This document shows, piece by piece, positions 53,750-62,000 of a stretch of DNA of 64,000 bases (position 1 is its first letter; each line of letters opens with the position of its first letter). Origin of the DNA: a bacterium (GTDB taxonomy: Bacteria; Pseudomonadota; Alphaproteobacteria; SP197); assembly GCA_028821455.1 (NCBI GenBank), contig JAPPGE010000003.1, positions 1-64,000 of the forward strand, given 5' to 3'. A program made the position numbers and the translations under genes. Under the pieces are notes generated by a model that saw only the letters and a list, made by a program, of their open reading frames with translations, had not been told where the DNA came from and did not search any database.

Positions 53750-54601
53750 CTAGCCTTCCGGAATGAAATTCTCTTCGGGAAGATTGTCGATCCGGAAGCC
53801 GAAGTGTTTCTCCTGAAGCTCGCCCATCTTGCCGCTGGCCTTGAGTTTCTTGAGGGCATCGTTGAGCGCCGCGTTGAGCTTCGGATCGTCCTTGTTGGTA
53901 CCCCAGCCGATCACTGCCTTCGTGCCGATCTCACCGACGATTTCCATCTCGATGTCCGGGCGGCTGGCCATGGCCTTGTGGAGAACGACGATATCGTCGA
54001 CGACGCAATCGACCCTTCCGTCGACCAGGGCGGCGATGGTCTGCTCCACGGTGTCGAAACTCAGGAGCTCCACCTCGTCCATGCCCGCGGCCGACAGTTC
54101 CTCGTTCATCGATTGCATCATCTGCTCGGGTTGCGTCGTCTGCTTGACGGCACACCTGTTGCCGGAAAGGTCATTGATGTTGCTGTTCGTGACATTGGCG
54201 TTGCCCTTGGTTGTCAGTATCGCGTTCACGGTCGACGTGATGGGTATCGTGAAGTCGATTTTCTGGGCACGCTCGGCAGTGATGTTCAGCGCCGTGGCGG
54301 TGAAATCGAACGATCCGGCGATGAGGCCGGGAATGACGCCGCTGAAGGCCATGACCTGGTAGTCGATCTCGACACCCCAATCCTCGGCAATGGCTTCGAG
54401 CAGCTCGGGATCGTAGCCGATGATATTGCCCTCCGAATCAGTGTATTCGAAGGGTGCGAAGGTCGGATCGATGGCAACGATCATGCTGCCTCGCTCCATG
54501 ATGTCGTCGAGGGCATCGGCCTTGGCAGGCGCCAGTCCGGCGTTCATGCCGAGTGCGATGACGGCAGCAGCCGTCGACGTGATGATGTATCTTGTGTCCA
54601 T
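53750..54601 (-). CDS. ABC transporter substrate-binding protein, polar amino acid type
   Basis: Periplasmic binding protein (SBP_bac_3), 283 residues. It has a signal peptide ending near NAGLAPAKA, then MIVAIDPTFAPFEYTDSEGN and IIGYDPELLEAIAE, the standard opening of this fold. AAGGAGA stands 7 bases before ATG 54601. Known members bind amino acids, opines or ureides. The two genes upstream degrade allantoate, so a ureide ligand is plausible. Confidence 0.92.
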   Translation of the reverse strand: MDTRYIITSTAAAVIALGMNAGLAPAKADALDDIMERGSMIVAIDPTFAPFEYTDSEGNIIGYDPELLEAIAEDWGVEIDYQVMAFSGVIPGLIAGSFDFTATALNITAERAQKIDFTIPITSTVNAILTTKGNANVTNSNINDLSGNRCAVKQTTQPEQMMQSMNEELSAAGMDEVELLSFDTVEQTIAALVDGRVDCVVDDIVVLHKAMASRPDIEMEIVGEIGTKAVIGWGTNKDDPKLNAALNDALKKLKASGKMGELQEKHFGFRIDNLPEENFIPEG

Positions 54602-54666
54602 GGGAATTTCTCCTTTGGTCCATTGAATGTTCGTTACGTTGTGCCAGTGATTCCCGTGCTCGCGCG

Positions 54667-55704
54667 TCACCCCCCTTCCTTGCTGGGTGTGCCGAACAGC
54701 CGAAGGCGGTTCACGCCACCGTCTGGAATCATGTTGAAGCGGACATGGGTCACTGTTCCGAGGACGGCGACTTCATCCTCGAAGGTGTGGACCCGGTCCA
54801 TTTCGAGTTTCTGCTCGGGCAGCAGATCCTGCCAGAACAGTGACGATGCCACGGCCGACGACTCGTCGGCCGCATGCGCGGCGGCCTGAATTGAACATCG
54901 GTCGGGATAGTTGCCCTTGAAGTGGGTGGTGTCGACAACAATTTTTCTGACCGTTCCCGCACAGGCGAGGCGAAACAGCGCCCATTCGTTGCCGGGTTCG
55001 CGCCGTCTGCGGGTTTCCCATCCCTCGGCCATGGTGGCGCCGACACCGGGATAGAGGATGTTCGCCGGCGATCCGTAGTGCTGGTCGCTGCAGTCCACGA
55101 GCCAGCCACCGTGTTCAATCGCCGCAAGGTCCATCTCTGCCGCGCCGTCCCGGTCGCGAACGATCTCGCCGTAGACGCGCAGGCGCGCGACACCCCCGTC
55201 GGGATAGATGTTGAGGCGCACATGCGTCCACAGACCGTCGTTGTCGATCGGCCGGACGTGGTGAGCGTTCCCCTCCAGGGCGACCGGTGGCAGGACCTCG
55301 GTCCAGGGGGTGGCATCATCCGGGTCGCCGTTGCAGCGGCAGGCGTCGATGGAGGCGGACGGCGGAAAGTTGCCGGTGAAGTGACTCGTATCGATATCGA
55401 AGCCCCTGATTCGTCCTGTCGCCGAAAGCCTGACGATACAGTAGTCGTGTCCCGTCGTTCTCCGGCGCCTGGTCTCCCATCCGTCCATCCACTTGCCGTG
55501 ATCGTCGTACCTGTCCGGAATGAAGCGCGCGGGACGCGGTTCGAGCATGCGCTCCTTCGGCGCGAACCACTCGTTGTTCGCGAACACCGCAACAGCACCC
55601 AGGCGGGGGTCGGCGAGGTTGGGCCAACGCTCCGCAAGCGTGTTCTCGCTGGCGGGGACGAACTCGCCGAGTGTCTCGTCGAAGATCAGACCGGCGCCGG
55701 TCAT
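54667..55704 (-). CDS. alc: Allantoicase
   Basis: Hydrolyses allantoate to ureidoglycolate and urea, 345 residues. The tandem repeat of the allantoicase fold is easy to see: [22 protein letters not shown] and later [33 protein letters not shown] and [13 protein letters not shown]; each half ends in [13 protein letters not shown] or [16 protein letters not shown] 55704 overlaps the ureidoglycolate lyase stop (ATGA). No allantoinase or urease is in the window, so allantoate itself may be the imported compound or come from genes elsewhere. Confidence 0.93.
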   Translation of the reverse strand: MTGAGLIFDETLGEFVPASENTLAERWPNLADPRLGAVAVFANNEWFAPKERMLEPRPARFIPDRYDDHGKWMDGWETRRRRTTGHDYCIVRLSATGRIRGFDIDTSHFTGNFPPSASIDACRCNGDPDDATPWTEVLPPVALEGNAHHVRPIDNDGLWTHVRLNIYPDGGVARLRVYGEIVRDRDGAAEMDLAAIEHGGWLVDCSDQHYGSPANILYPGVGATMAEGWETRRRREPGNEWALFRLACAGTVRKIVVDTTHFKGNYPDRCSIQAAAHAADESSAVASSLFWQDLLPEQKLEMDRVHTFEDEVAVLGTVTHVRFNMIPDGGVNRLRLFGTPSKEGG

Positions 55705-56228
55705 CGAAGGTCCGTGTCGAGCGTCACCACGATCCCCTCGTCATCGATGCTCTCCTCTTCGTAGTCCTGATCGAAGACCTCGCCTCTTGCCGAGCGGTCC
55801 TCAACCAGAAAATCGGCGGCATGGAGCGCGATGAGGGAGTGATGCCATGTACCGGGGTGGAGGGTGACGCCCTGGCCGTGCCGCGCCAGGAACCCGCGCA
55901 TGTTGCCGGTCGCGGGACGGGCATCGCGCTGCGCCACGACGATCAGAAACTCCGAACGGTCGAGAGGCACGAAGGCCTGACTGGAGACGGGATGACGTTC
56001 CATGAGACGCAGCCGGAAGGGAAGCATCGCGGGTCTGAGCCCCTGGAAGATGCTGATCACGGGCCTGCCATCCTCGGCCGTCACGTCGACCCTGGCGAGG
56101 TCGTGTTGATGCAGGACCTCGCCATTGTTGATTTCGAGGCACGAGCGCGGATCCCGTTCGATGACATCGCCGAAGGCGCGGCAGACCGGTCTGGTCAGAG
56201 GTTCGACCCGGATCTCCCTTATCGACAT
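55701..56228 (-). CDS. allA: Ureidoglycolate lyase
   Basis: Splits ureidoglycolate to glyoxylate and urea, 175 residues, cupin fold, first gene of the ureide operon (56228 to 50226). Recognisable blocks are [39 protein letters not shown] and [12 protein letters not shown]. The size fits AllA. ATG 56228 is the start of the conserved fold; longer frames to 56579 are unsupported. Confidence 0.92.
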   Translation of the reverse strand: MSIREIRVEPLTRPVCRAFGDVIERDPRSCLEINNGEVLHQHDLARVDVTAEDGRPVISIFQGLRPAMLPFRLRLMERHPVSSQAFVPLDRSEFLIVVAQRDARPATGNMRGFLARHGQGVTLHPGTWHHSLIALHAADFLVEDRSARGEVFDQDYEEESIDDEGIVVTLDTDLR

Positions 56229-56404
56229 GCTGCCGTCCCGATTCGCGTGCGGTGCAACATTCAATCGCTCAATTCTCGCGGCGGTCAAGCGTCCAATGTC
56301 CCGGTCCGGGCACCCTTCGGCCGCCGCCTTACGGATAGTTCCGGGCCGTTGCGGCATGATGAGGACCGTTTGCCGGCATCTCGAGGGGTTTGCCCATACG
56401 CTTG

Positions 56405-56586
56405 TCATGCCTGCGATGGAGCCGATCGGTCTTTCGGTCGACGACGTCGGGATCACGCTCGATGTGAATGGCGTCAGGCGCCAGTCGGGGAATCGCAACC
56501 AGATGATCTGGAAGACGGTGGAAGCGATCTCGCTTCTTTCGGGTCTCCTTGAGCTCCGGTCCGGCGACATCCTGTTCAACGGGACG
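56405..56586 (+). pseudogene. C-terminal fragment of a fumarylacetoacetate hydrolase-family gene
   Basis: About 60 codons read DVGITLDVNGVRRQSGN, NQMIWKTVEAISLLSGL and LRSGDILFNGT. These are the family's LxVNGxxRQxGNxxxMIW, the helix before it and the GDxIxTGT loop. Everything before this, including the metal-binding Glu residues, is missing. The homology ends at 56586, a few bases before that of a second gene fragment on the other strand. Confidence 0.82.
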
Positions 56587-56591
56587 CAGGC

Positions 56592-56767
56592 GGCCTCTCA
56601 TGTAGGGATCGACTGACAGATAGATGGTGCGAACCAGCACCTCGCCGGGGCCCGGCACCGGCATCGGCGATTCGACGAGATCGACGTGCCCGGAAGCCGG
56701 CGCGCCCGGCGGATAGTCCTTCAGGAAAAGTGCCCGATTGATCCTGGTGTGACGGCGTCTTGGTCAT
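56592..56767 (-). pseudogene. N-terminal fragment of a CurA-like NADP-dependent oxidoreductase
   Basis: From ATG 56767 the first eight codons (MTKTPSH) shift by one base into RINRALFLKDYPPGAPASG, SPMPVPGPGEVLVRTIYLS and VDPYMRGRL. This is the start of MDR enzymes of the curcumin-reductase/YncB group. The homology stops at about 56592, where the FAH-family fragment begins on the other strand, so a deletion joined two genes. Confidence 0.82.
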
Positions 56768-56875
56768 GGCATTGCGTCCTGCGGTCGGCGCGTTGCTGTC
56801 AACAATTCCATTGAATGCGGCCCTCCCCGAGCGTATCTCTTCAGTGCTGGTCTAACCGCACTCTTGGCTACGCTC

Positions 56876-57149
56876 ATGACGACATGTGTCAAATGCACCG
56901 ATCCTCCCATGCAGCTTGCAGAAGCCGTCTGGGTCGATTCCGGGCGCATGAGTGGCGTGCCCTGTTTCCGCGGTACGCGTCTACCGGTCCAGCAGCCTTT
57001 TTGACTGGATTGAAGACGGCGTCCCCCTGGATGAGTTCCTCCGCGACTTTCAGATCGATCGCAGGGCGGCGGCCGCCGTCCTGCGTGCCGGAGCGTCCGC
57101 CGTTTGCGCCGCCGCAGCCGACAATCCCGACTGCGCTGTCTCCTCCTGA
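56876..57149 (+). pseudogene. DUF433-family antitoxin, frameshifted
   Basis: From ATG 56876 the frame gives SGRMSGVPCFRGTRLPVQQ, the conserved start of DUF433 (winged-helix antitoxin) proteins. It meets a TGA after one extra base near 56996. One base on, the sequence continues LFDWIEDGVPLDEFLRDFQI to a stop at 57149. A single C insertion (CAGCAGCC for CAGCAGC) explains both halves. Sequence error is possible because the site is close to a T run. Confidence 0.8.
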
Positions 57150-57158
57150 CACCCGGGC

Positions 57159-57497
57159 ATGAAGGTTCTGCTTGACGTCGGCGTGTCACCGCGCCTGCGC
57201 CATCCGCTCCGGCAGCAGGTCGGCGATGCCCTGGTCGAATCCGCGGAGTTCCACAACTGGCGTTCACTCCGTGACCAGGAACTCTTGACCGCGGCCGAAC
57301 GCTGCGGTTTCACAACTCTCACAACGACCGATAAGCGAATGGCGATGGAACAGCCGCATTCGCCCGTCGTCATCATTGCGGACGACGATAACACCCTTGC
57401 CGGGCTCTTGGCTGCCGCCTCCAGCATCGCTGAGGCCGTTCGGTCGACACGTCCCGGCGAGAAGCGCCTCGTGCCGGTCGCACGATTCCGCCGATGA
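57159..57497 (+). CDS. DUF5615 PIN-like protein (toxin-type nuclease)
   Basis: A 112-residue PIN/Mut7-C-like protein. The first acidic residue is in MKVLLDVGVSPRL, and the later LRDQELLTAAERCG and TLTTTDKRM fit the family's D-x-E and D positions, though the last acidic residue is in TTTDK, not the common TADTDF. DUF5615 proteins are usually paired with DUF433, and this one follows a frameshifted DUF433 gene by ten bases. If the nuclease is active without its antitoxin it would be a burden, so it is either inactive or the frameshift is not real. Confidence 0.78.
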   Translation: MKVLLDVGVSPRLRHPLRQQVGDALVESAEFHNWRSLRDQELLTAAERCGFTTLTTTDKRMAMEQPHSPVVIIADDDNTLAGLLAAASSIAEAVRSTRPGEKRLVPVARFRR

Positions 57498-57532
57498 TCC
57501 GTACTCCTCGGCCGGCCGCGAAGGAGGACTCG

Positions 57533-57766
57533 ATGTCGGGTCGGGGCTGCGACGATACGCGGGCAGGCTACGACGTCGTCTTGATGGCTGCGGTCTCCGG
57601 ACTCGTGTCAATGCCGGCGATCGACTCGGGAACTGCGAATCGGCCCGATCACCTGAACGCCGGTGCCAACGTCGTGATCGCGGCTTCGACGTTCCACGAC
57701 GGCGACTCTAGAGTGGCTGACATCAACCAGGTGATGACCCCGGATCATTTTCGGAGCGAGCGGTGA
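57533..57766 (+). CDS. Small hypothetical protein
   Basis: A 77-codon frame from ATG 57533 with a good AAGGAGG site 5 bases upstream. Its stop overlaps the MFS gene start by GTGA. I recognise no family; the sequence (GYDVVLMAAVSGLVSM, NAGANVVIAASTF) has no signal peptide or membrane segment. The ribosome site and overlap are the only support. Confidence 0.35.
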   Translation: MSGRGCDDTRAGYDVVLMAAVSGLVSMPAIDSGTANRPDHLNAGANVVIAASTFHDGDSRVADINQVMTPDHFRSER

Positions 57767-58974
57767 CAGATCACGCTTCGCCAGCGGGTGTCGGCGCAGG
57801 ACGGCGCCTTCCGATCCTGGCTTTCTGCGCTGGTCACATGGCCGTTGACTGGCCTCACGGCGCGCTCTGGATCCTGATTCCCGCGATCGGCATTGCCATG
57901 GATCTTTCGCCATCCGACCTCGGACTGATGGTGAGCCTTACGGCAATCGGGGGCGCACTGAGCCTGATTCCGGCCGGGATGCTCAGCGATCACACGCGGC
58001 GCCGGGGGACGCTCTTCGTGAGCACATTTGTCTGGATCGTGGTGGGCTACAGCCTTGCCAGCATGGCGCCGGACTTCTGGTCCCTGACCCTGTTGCTCGC
58101 CGTCGCCGGGATGGGCAGCTCGGCCTGGCATCCACTGGCCACAGGCACGCTGACGCAGATACTGCCGGCGCAGCGGGCGCGGGTGCTGGGGATCCACGCC
58201 ATGGGCGGCACCCTTGCCGAGGTCTTCGCGCCCGTGCTGACGGGCGCCCTGCTGGTCTACGTCGACTGGCGGCAGGGCCTGCTCCTTGCCGTCGTTCCCG
58301 CGGTTGCCCTTGGTTTCGTCTTCCTGGCACTGCGCGGCCGGCTTACGGTCCCCGTCGCGTCAGATGCGCGCATGGTGGATCTCAAGGACCTCGCGAAGCG
58401 CTGGCTCAGTCGAGTCGGCCTCCTGCTCGTGGCGATGATCAGCATCTACAACATGGCCATCATGGCCGTGCTGGCCATGGCAACACTCTTCATCGTCAAC
58501 GATCTCGGCCTGTCCGAATTCTGGGCCGGCATCGCATTCGCTGCGATGATCCTGGCCGGCGCCGTGCTGCAACCGGTGATGGGGCATCTTTCCGACACGC
58601 TGGGCCGGCGCAGGATCTTTGCCTTCTCGCTGCTGGCGGCCGCGCCCTTTGGCTTTCTCATGCCGCTGGTCGAGGCACCCTGGCTCGCCCTTGCCTTTCT
58701 GATCATCATGATCGGGGCCTTCTACGGCGTGCGCTCTGTCGTGCTTGCTTCGGCGCTGGATTTCGCCGGCAAACGCGAGGGAACGACGCTGGCACTGGCC
58801 TTCGTGCTGATGGACGGTGTCGGTGCGCTGGGCGCCTTCCTGGGCGGCTACGTCGGCGACTTTGACCTCGCCTATGCCTTCGTGCTTGCCTCGGTGTTCG
58901 CTGTGGTGGCAGCGATCCTCTCGGCCGCCTCCACTCTTGCCTCCCCGCGCATACGAAGGAAGCCGGCAGCCTGA
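57763..58974 (+). CDS. Major facilitator superfamily transporter
   Basis: Twelve-helix inner-membrane carrier, 403 residues. The MFS loop 2-3 motif appears as GMLSDHTRRRGTLF and its counterpart in the second half as GHLSDTLGRRRIFAF. N-terminal MAVDWPHGALWILIP is typical of the FsmR/fosmidomycin-resistance-like branch, and helix regions such as GMGSSAWHPLATG also fit that group. The substrate is unknown. GTG 57763 is the likely start. It reaches almost to the Rieske fragment of the second direct repeat. Confidence 0.85.
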   Translation: MTDHASPAGVGAGRRLPILAFCAGHMAVDWPHGALWILIPAIGIAMDLSPSDLGLMVSLTAIGGALSLIPAGMLSDHTRRRGTLFVSTFVWIVVGYSLASMAPDFWSLTLLLAVAGMGSSAWHPLATGTLTQILPAQRARVLGIHAMGGTLAEVFAPVLTGALLVYVDWRQGLLLAVVPAVALGFVFLALRGRLTVPVASDARMVDLKDLAKRWLSRVGLLLVAMISIYNMAIMAVLAMATLFIVNDLGLSEFWAGIAFAAMILAGAVLQPVMGHLSDTLGRRRIFAFSLLAAAPFGFLMPLVEAPWLALAFLIIMIGAFYGVRSVVLASALDFAGKREGTTLALAFVLMDGVGALGAFLGGYVGDFDLAYAFVLASVFAVVAAILSAASTLASPRIRRKPAA

Positions 58975-58979
58975 TCAAG

Positions 58980-59087
58980 CCCAGGGAGGGTCGCGCCGTA
59001 CCGCTCGTCTCCGGCAAAGGGTCGAGAGCAGGCGAAGATGCGCCCCCTTTGCCCCTCGAAGATCAGGAGATTGTCGTCGTACAACAT
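58980..59087 (-). pseudogene. N-terminal fragment of a Rieske oxygenase
   Basis: From ATG 59087 about 35 codons read LYDDNLLIFEG, RIFACSRPFAGDE, parallel to YYTDPLIFEEE, RIFARSWLFAGHE of the intact Rieske gene. The base-level match is clear around 59010-59090 (for example ccggcaaag and ggcgaagatgcg against ccggcaaag and ggcgaagattcg). It stops before the Rieske cluster ligands. It is the counterpart of the intact gene in direct repeat copy 1. Confidence 0.85.
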
Positions 59088-59330
59088 GATCGTCCCGGCA
59101 TTGACAGGCTTGGTGGACAGCTTGACATCGGGGCCATCAAGTCCGGATCATCGGGTGATGAGGCTGCAACGATGGCATTGACGAGGCCGCGGGCGGAAGC
59201 TGACCTTCTGCTTGTCATCGACGTCCAGAACGACTTTTGTCCCGGCGGCGCGCTTGGTGTCCCCGGGGGCGATGAGGTGGTCGCCGTCATCAACCGGCTG
59301 GCACCGCACTTTCAACATTGCGTCGTCACC
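59010..59330. repeat. Direct repeat copy 2: Rieske 5' fragment and intact nicotinamidase 5' part
   Basis: Matches 49529-50030 in the same orientation. Here the nicotinamidase is whole and the Rieske gene is truncated, the reverse of copy 1. The two copies bracket the ureide operon, the fragment graveyard, the DUF433/DUF5615 pair and the MFS gene. Confidence 0.85.
59122..59150 (+). promoter_or_regulatory. Probable pncA promoter
   Basis: TTGACA (59122-59127), 17 bases, GGATCA (59145-59150), then about 22 bases to the ATG. The hexamers and spacing are kept in the decayed copy at 49861-49889. The -10 is a poor match, so this is moderate evidence. Confidence 0.5.
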
Positions 59331-59813
59331 CAGGACTGGCATCCGGCGGACCATCTTTCCTTTGCCAGCAACCACGCCGGGCGCCAGCCCTTCGAGACGG
59401 TCACGCTCGATTATGGTGAACAGGTGCTGTGGCCCGATCACTGCGTTCAGGGAAGTCACGGTGCGTTCCTCCACCGCGATCTCGACTGGCGCGGAGCCGA
59501 CCTGGTTCTGCGCAAGGGGTTCCGCCGCGCCATCGATTCCTATTCGGCGTTCCAGGAGAACGACAAGGCAACGCCCACTGGTCTTGCAGGTTACCTGCGG
59601 GAAAGGGGCTTCACGCGTCTCTTCATCGCCGGTCTGGCGACGGACTTCTGCGTTGCCTGGACGGCACTTGACGCGGTGACGGAAGGCTTTGGCGCGGTCC
59701 TCGTTGAGGACGCCTGCCGGGCCATCGATCTTGACGGTTCACTGGCCGCTGCCATGTCGGCCATGACGGATGCCGGGGTCGCGATCACCCGCTCCACTGC
59801 GATCACCGGCTGA
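59172..59813 (+). CDS. pncA: Nicotinamidase
   Basis: Converts nicotinamide to nicotinate for NAD salvage, 213 residues. The catalytic triad is Asp17 (LLLVIDVQNDF), Lys115 (LVLRKGF) and Cys160 (LATDFCVAWT). The metal ligands Asp55, His57 and His61 are in TQDWHPADHLSF, and CPGGALGVPGGDEVV is typical. ATG 59172 gives the normal N terminus. The same start region is repeated in broken form at 49912. It converges on the FAD monooxygenase gene with 2 bases between stops. Confidence 0.93.
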   Translation: MALTRPRAEADLLLVIDVQNDFCPGGALGVPGGDEVVAVINRLAPHFQHCVVTQDWHPADHLSFASNHAGRQPFETVTLDYGEQVLWPDHCVQGSHGAFLHRDLDWRGADLVLRKGFRRAIDSYSAFQENDKATPTGLAGYLRERGFTRLFIAGLATDFCVAWTALDAVTEGFGAVLVEDACRAIDLDGSLAAAMSAMTDAGVAITRSTAITG

Positions 59814-59815
59814 AT

Positions 59816-61090
59816 TCAGCGGACTGCCACAGAGCGCAAGCCTGTATCCTGCCAAAAGTCCGTTGCGGCGCCGACATGGTCCGCGAGATGGCGTGTCAGA
59901 TCGCACGCATCGTCCCCCGCCCCATGAATGAAACTCGACTTGCGGCGACGCAGGAATGTCAGCCCGATACGGTAGAGACCCGGGGCGACCACGCCCCCGT
60001 CGTGACGCAGGCGCCCCTTGTGATCGAATACCGGAAGATCGAGCCACGAATGGTCCGCCTCGAATCCGGTGGTCCAGATCACGCTTCGGATGCCTTCCCG
60101 GGCGAAATCGAGCACCAGGTCCGGTGACTCTGGGAGGCGCGTGGGGGCCGGACGTTCCGGTGCCTCGAGCACGCCATCGATCCCGTGGCAGGTCGCCCAC
60201 TCGTCGAAGGTGTCGAGAAGACGGCCCTGCTTGAGGTCCGCCAGAGCGCACTTGTTGGCCAGTGAGCCGGAGAACTGGGCCCGTCCGTCCGCGATGCCGG
60301 CAAGGCGTCCCACCAGCCGGACGCCGCCCGTCGTCAGCGCGTTGAGGTCGAGTGTGCTCCTGGGCTCGCTGCCGACGAGCTGCGGTGACGGCACGCGGCG
60401 GGCTCGCGCAATATCCTCGACTTCATCCCAGCGTTCGTCGTGAAGGCCCGAGCGCTCGAACCACCACAAGATGTCCCGTCCCCGGTACAGTCTCGGCATG
60501 CGCACGTGCTCGCCCACGGCGAGAGTGACCGGGCGTCCCGAGCGCTGCACCTCTTCCGCGATCTGGACGCCGGTAGCCGACGCGCCGACCACCAGCACGC
60601 CCCCTGGAGGCAGGCTGTCAGGGGAGGCGTAGTCGAAGGGTGTCAGCGACTCGACGTCGACGGGCAGGGAGGGAGCGAAGGACGGAAGCCGGGCGATGTT
60701 GAAGCCGCCCGAGGCGATGACCACAGCGGAACACGTGATGGAGGCCTTGTCGGTGGTCACCTGATAGCCGTCAGCCGATGCCGTTACCGACTCGACGTTC
60801 GTGCGCGTCCACAGCTCCGGATTGACGAGACGCGCGTAGCGTTCCAGGAAGGCGACGACTTCCGCCATGTGCATGTAACCGTCAGGTTCATCACCGTCGT
60901 AGGCCAGTCCCGGCAGGCGGGTCAGCCAGTTCGGCGTGAGCAGCCGGAGCGATTCCCAGCGCTCAGTGCGCCAGGAATGGCCCACCTCGCCGCGCTCGAT
61001 GACCACGTGGTCGATACCGAGCGCGGCGAGGCAGTGACTTGTCGCAAGACCGGTATGGCCGGCGCCTATGACGACAGCGGTCGTGCGCAT
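59816..61090 (-). CDS. FAD-dependent monooxygenase (flavin-containing/CzcO-like)
   Basis: Class B flavoprotein monooxygenase or related oxidoreductase, 424 residues. FAD motif VIGAGHTGLATSHCL at the N terminus and an NADPH motif VVGASATGVQIAEEV at about residue 165. The region between (SWRTERWESLRLLTPNWL) is usual for CzcO/YpmA-like proteins. The substrate may be an amine or a sulfur compound. It lies 7 bases downstream of the OsmC gene, so they may share a transcript. Confidence 0.87.
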   Translation of the reverse strand: MRTTAVVIGAGHTGLATSHCLAALGIDHVVIERGEVGHSWRTERWESLRLLTPNWLTRLPGLAYDGDEPDGYMHMAEVVAFLERYARLVNPELWTRTNVESVTASADGYQVTTDKASITCSAVVIASGGFNIARLPSFAPSLPVDVESLTPFDYASPDSLPPGGVLVVGASATGVQIAEEVQRSGRPVTLAVGEHVRMPRLYRGRDILWWFERSGLHDERWDEVEDIARARRVPSPQLVGSEPRSTLDLNALTTGGVRLVGRLAGIADGRAQFSGSLANKCALADLKQGRLLDTFDEWATCHGIDGVLEAPERPAPTRLPESPDLVLDFAREGIRSVIWTTGFEADHSWLDLPVFDHKGRLRHDGGVVAPGLYRIGLTFLRRRKSSFIHGAGDDACDLTRHLADHVGAATDFWQDTGLRSVAVR

Positions 61091-61097
61091 GGCGCGT

Positions 61098-61661
61098 TCA
61101 GGTCACCTCGACGGTGACGTTGGTCGGATTGGTGACGATGTCGAAGACGGCCGAACGCTTCTGCGACTGGGCGACGAGTGCCTCGATGTCTTCGGGAGAT
61201 GCGTCGGCATCGATGTCGTAGGTGACACGGATGTTGCTGAATCCGTTCCTGACATCGGGATCGGCTCCCAGGATACCCTGGATGTCCATGTCGCCCTCGA
61301 CCGTGGCCTTGACCGAGTTCAACTGGATTTCCCGGTTCTGGGCCACGGCGGCAACGCCGGCCGTAAGGCAGCTTGCAAGTCCGACGAGGACAATCTCGAC
61401 GGGCGTCGCCGCATTGTCTTCTGCTGCGAAGACAAGGGGATGGTCGGCTTCGAAGTCAAACCCCGACTTGTGCTCATGTTCGGCGCCGAGCCCGTAGTAG
61501 CTCCTGACCGACGAGCGGGAATGGGTGCCATGGACCCACTCGTTGGTGGCACGCCAGACGAACCGGCCGGCCTCCGGGGTTTCGCCAAGGGCGTTGCGGG
61601 CGCCGAGCAAGGCCTCGACGTTGACGCCGTTCTGTGTGGACTTGACCTGTACTTCAGTCAT
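61098..61661 (-). CDS. OsmC/Ohr-family peroxidase-like protein
   Basis: A 187-residue thiol protein of the OsmC family. A conserved Cys is in LVGLASCLTAGVAA; the glutamate side is in the TPVEIVLVG helix. No second typical resolving Cys is obvious, so it may belong to the general OsmC (YhfA) group, not to organic hydroperoxide reductases. ATG 61661 has GGAGAC upstream; METVM just before it is an alternative. It is probably co-transcribed with the FAD monooxygenase downstream. Confidence 0.85.
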   Translation of the reverse strand: MTEVQVKSTQNGVNVEALLGARNALGETPEAGRFVWRATNEWVHGTHSRSSVRSYYGLGAEHEHKSGFDFEADHPLVFAAEDNAATPVEIVLVGLASCLTAGVAAVAQNREIQLNSVKATVEGDMDIQGILGADPDVRNGFSNIRVTYDIDADASPEDIEALVAQSQKRSAVFDIVTNPTNVTVEVT

Positions 61662-62000
61662 GACTGTCTCCATTTCGGGGATCGGGTTGGCAACGCAGGA
61701 GCACGGCCTCCCGAACGGCAGGAAAGGAGCCTGATACGAACAGGGCACGCAAAAGCCGAGTGTGAAAATACCTGGAACTTCAAGACGGATTCATGCATCC
61801 GACGGCACTCCACTCTCAACTCCTACGCGCTCTTAAGAGCGCCGAGAGCGGTGTGACCGCATATCGGCTGACTCATCGATCAGGCATTGGCACCGTCAAG
61901 ACGGTTGCCGCGGCTTCAAAGGGCCTGTCCCTCCACCGCTCTGGATGAGCGCGTCCTGTGTCGCCACTCTGGAATCTGCGCCGATCCACTGTCAAGCAGT
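61662..62000. other. Intergenic stretch with a 16-base perfect palindrome
   Basis: About 340 bases upstream of the OsmC gene and downstream of the 5'-nucleotidase gene. It holds GCGCTCTTAAGAGCGC at 61827-61842, an exact palindrome without spacer, about 165 bases before the OsmC start. Nothing else is recognised. The palindrome may be a regulator site or a transcript hairpin. Confidence 0.5.
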
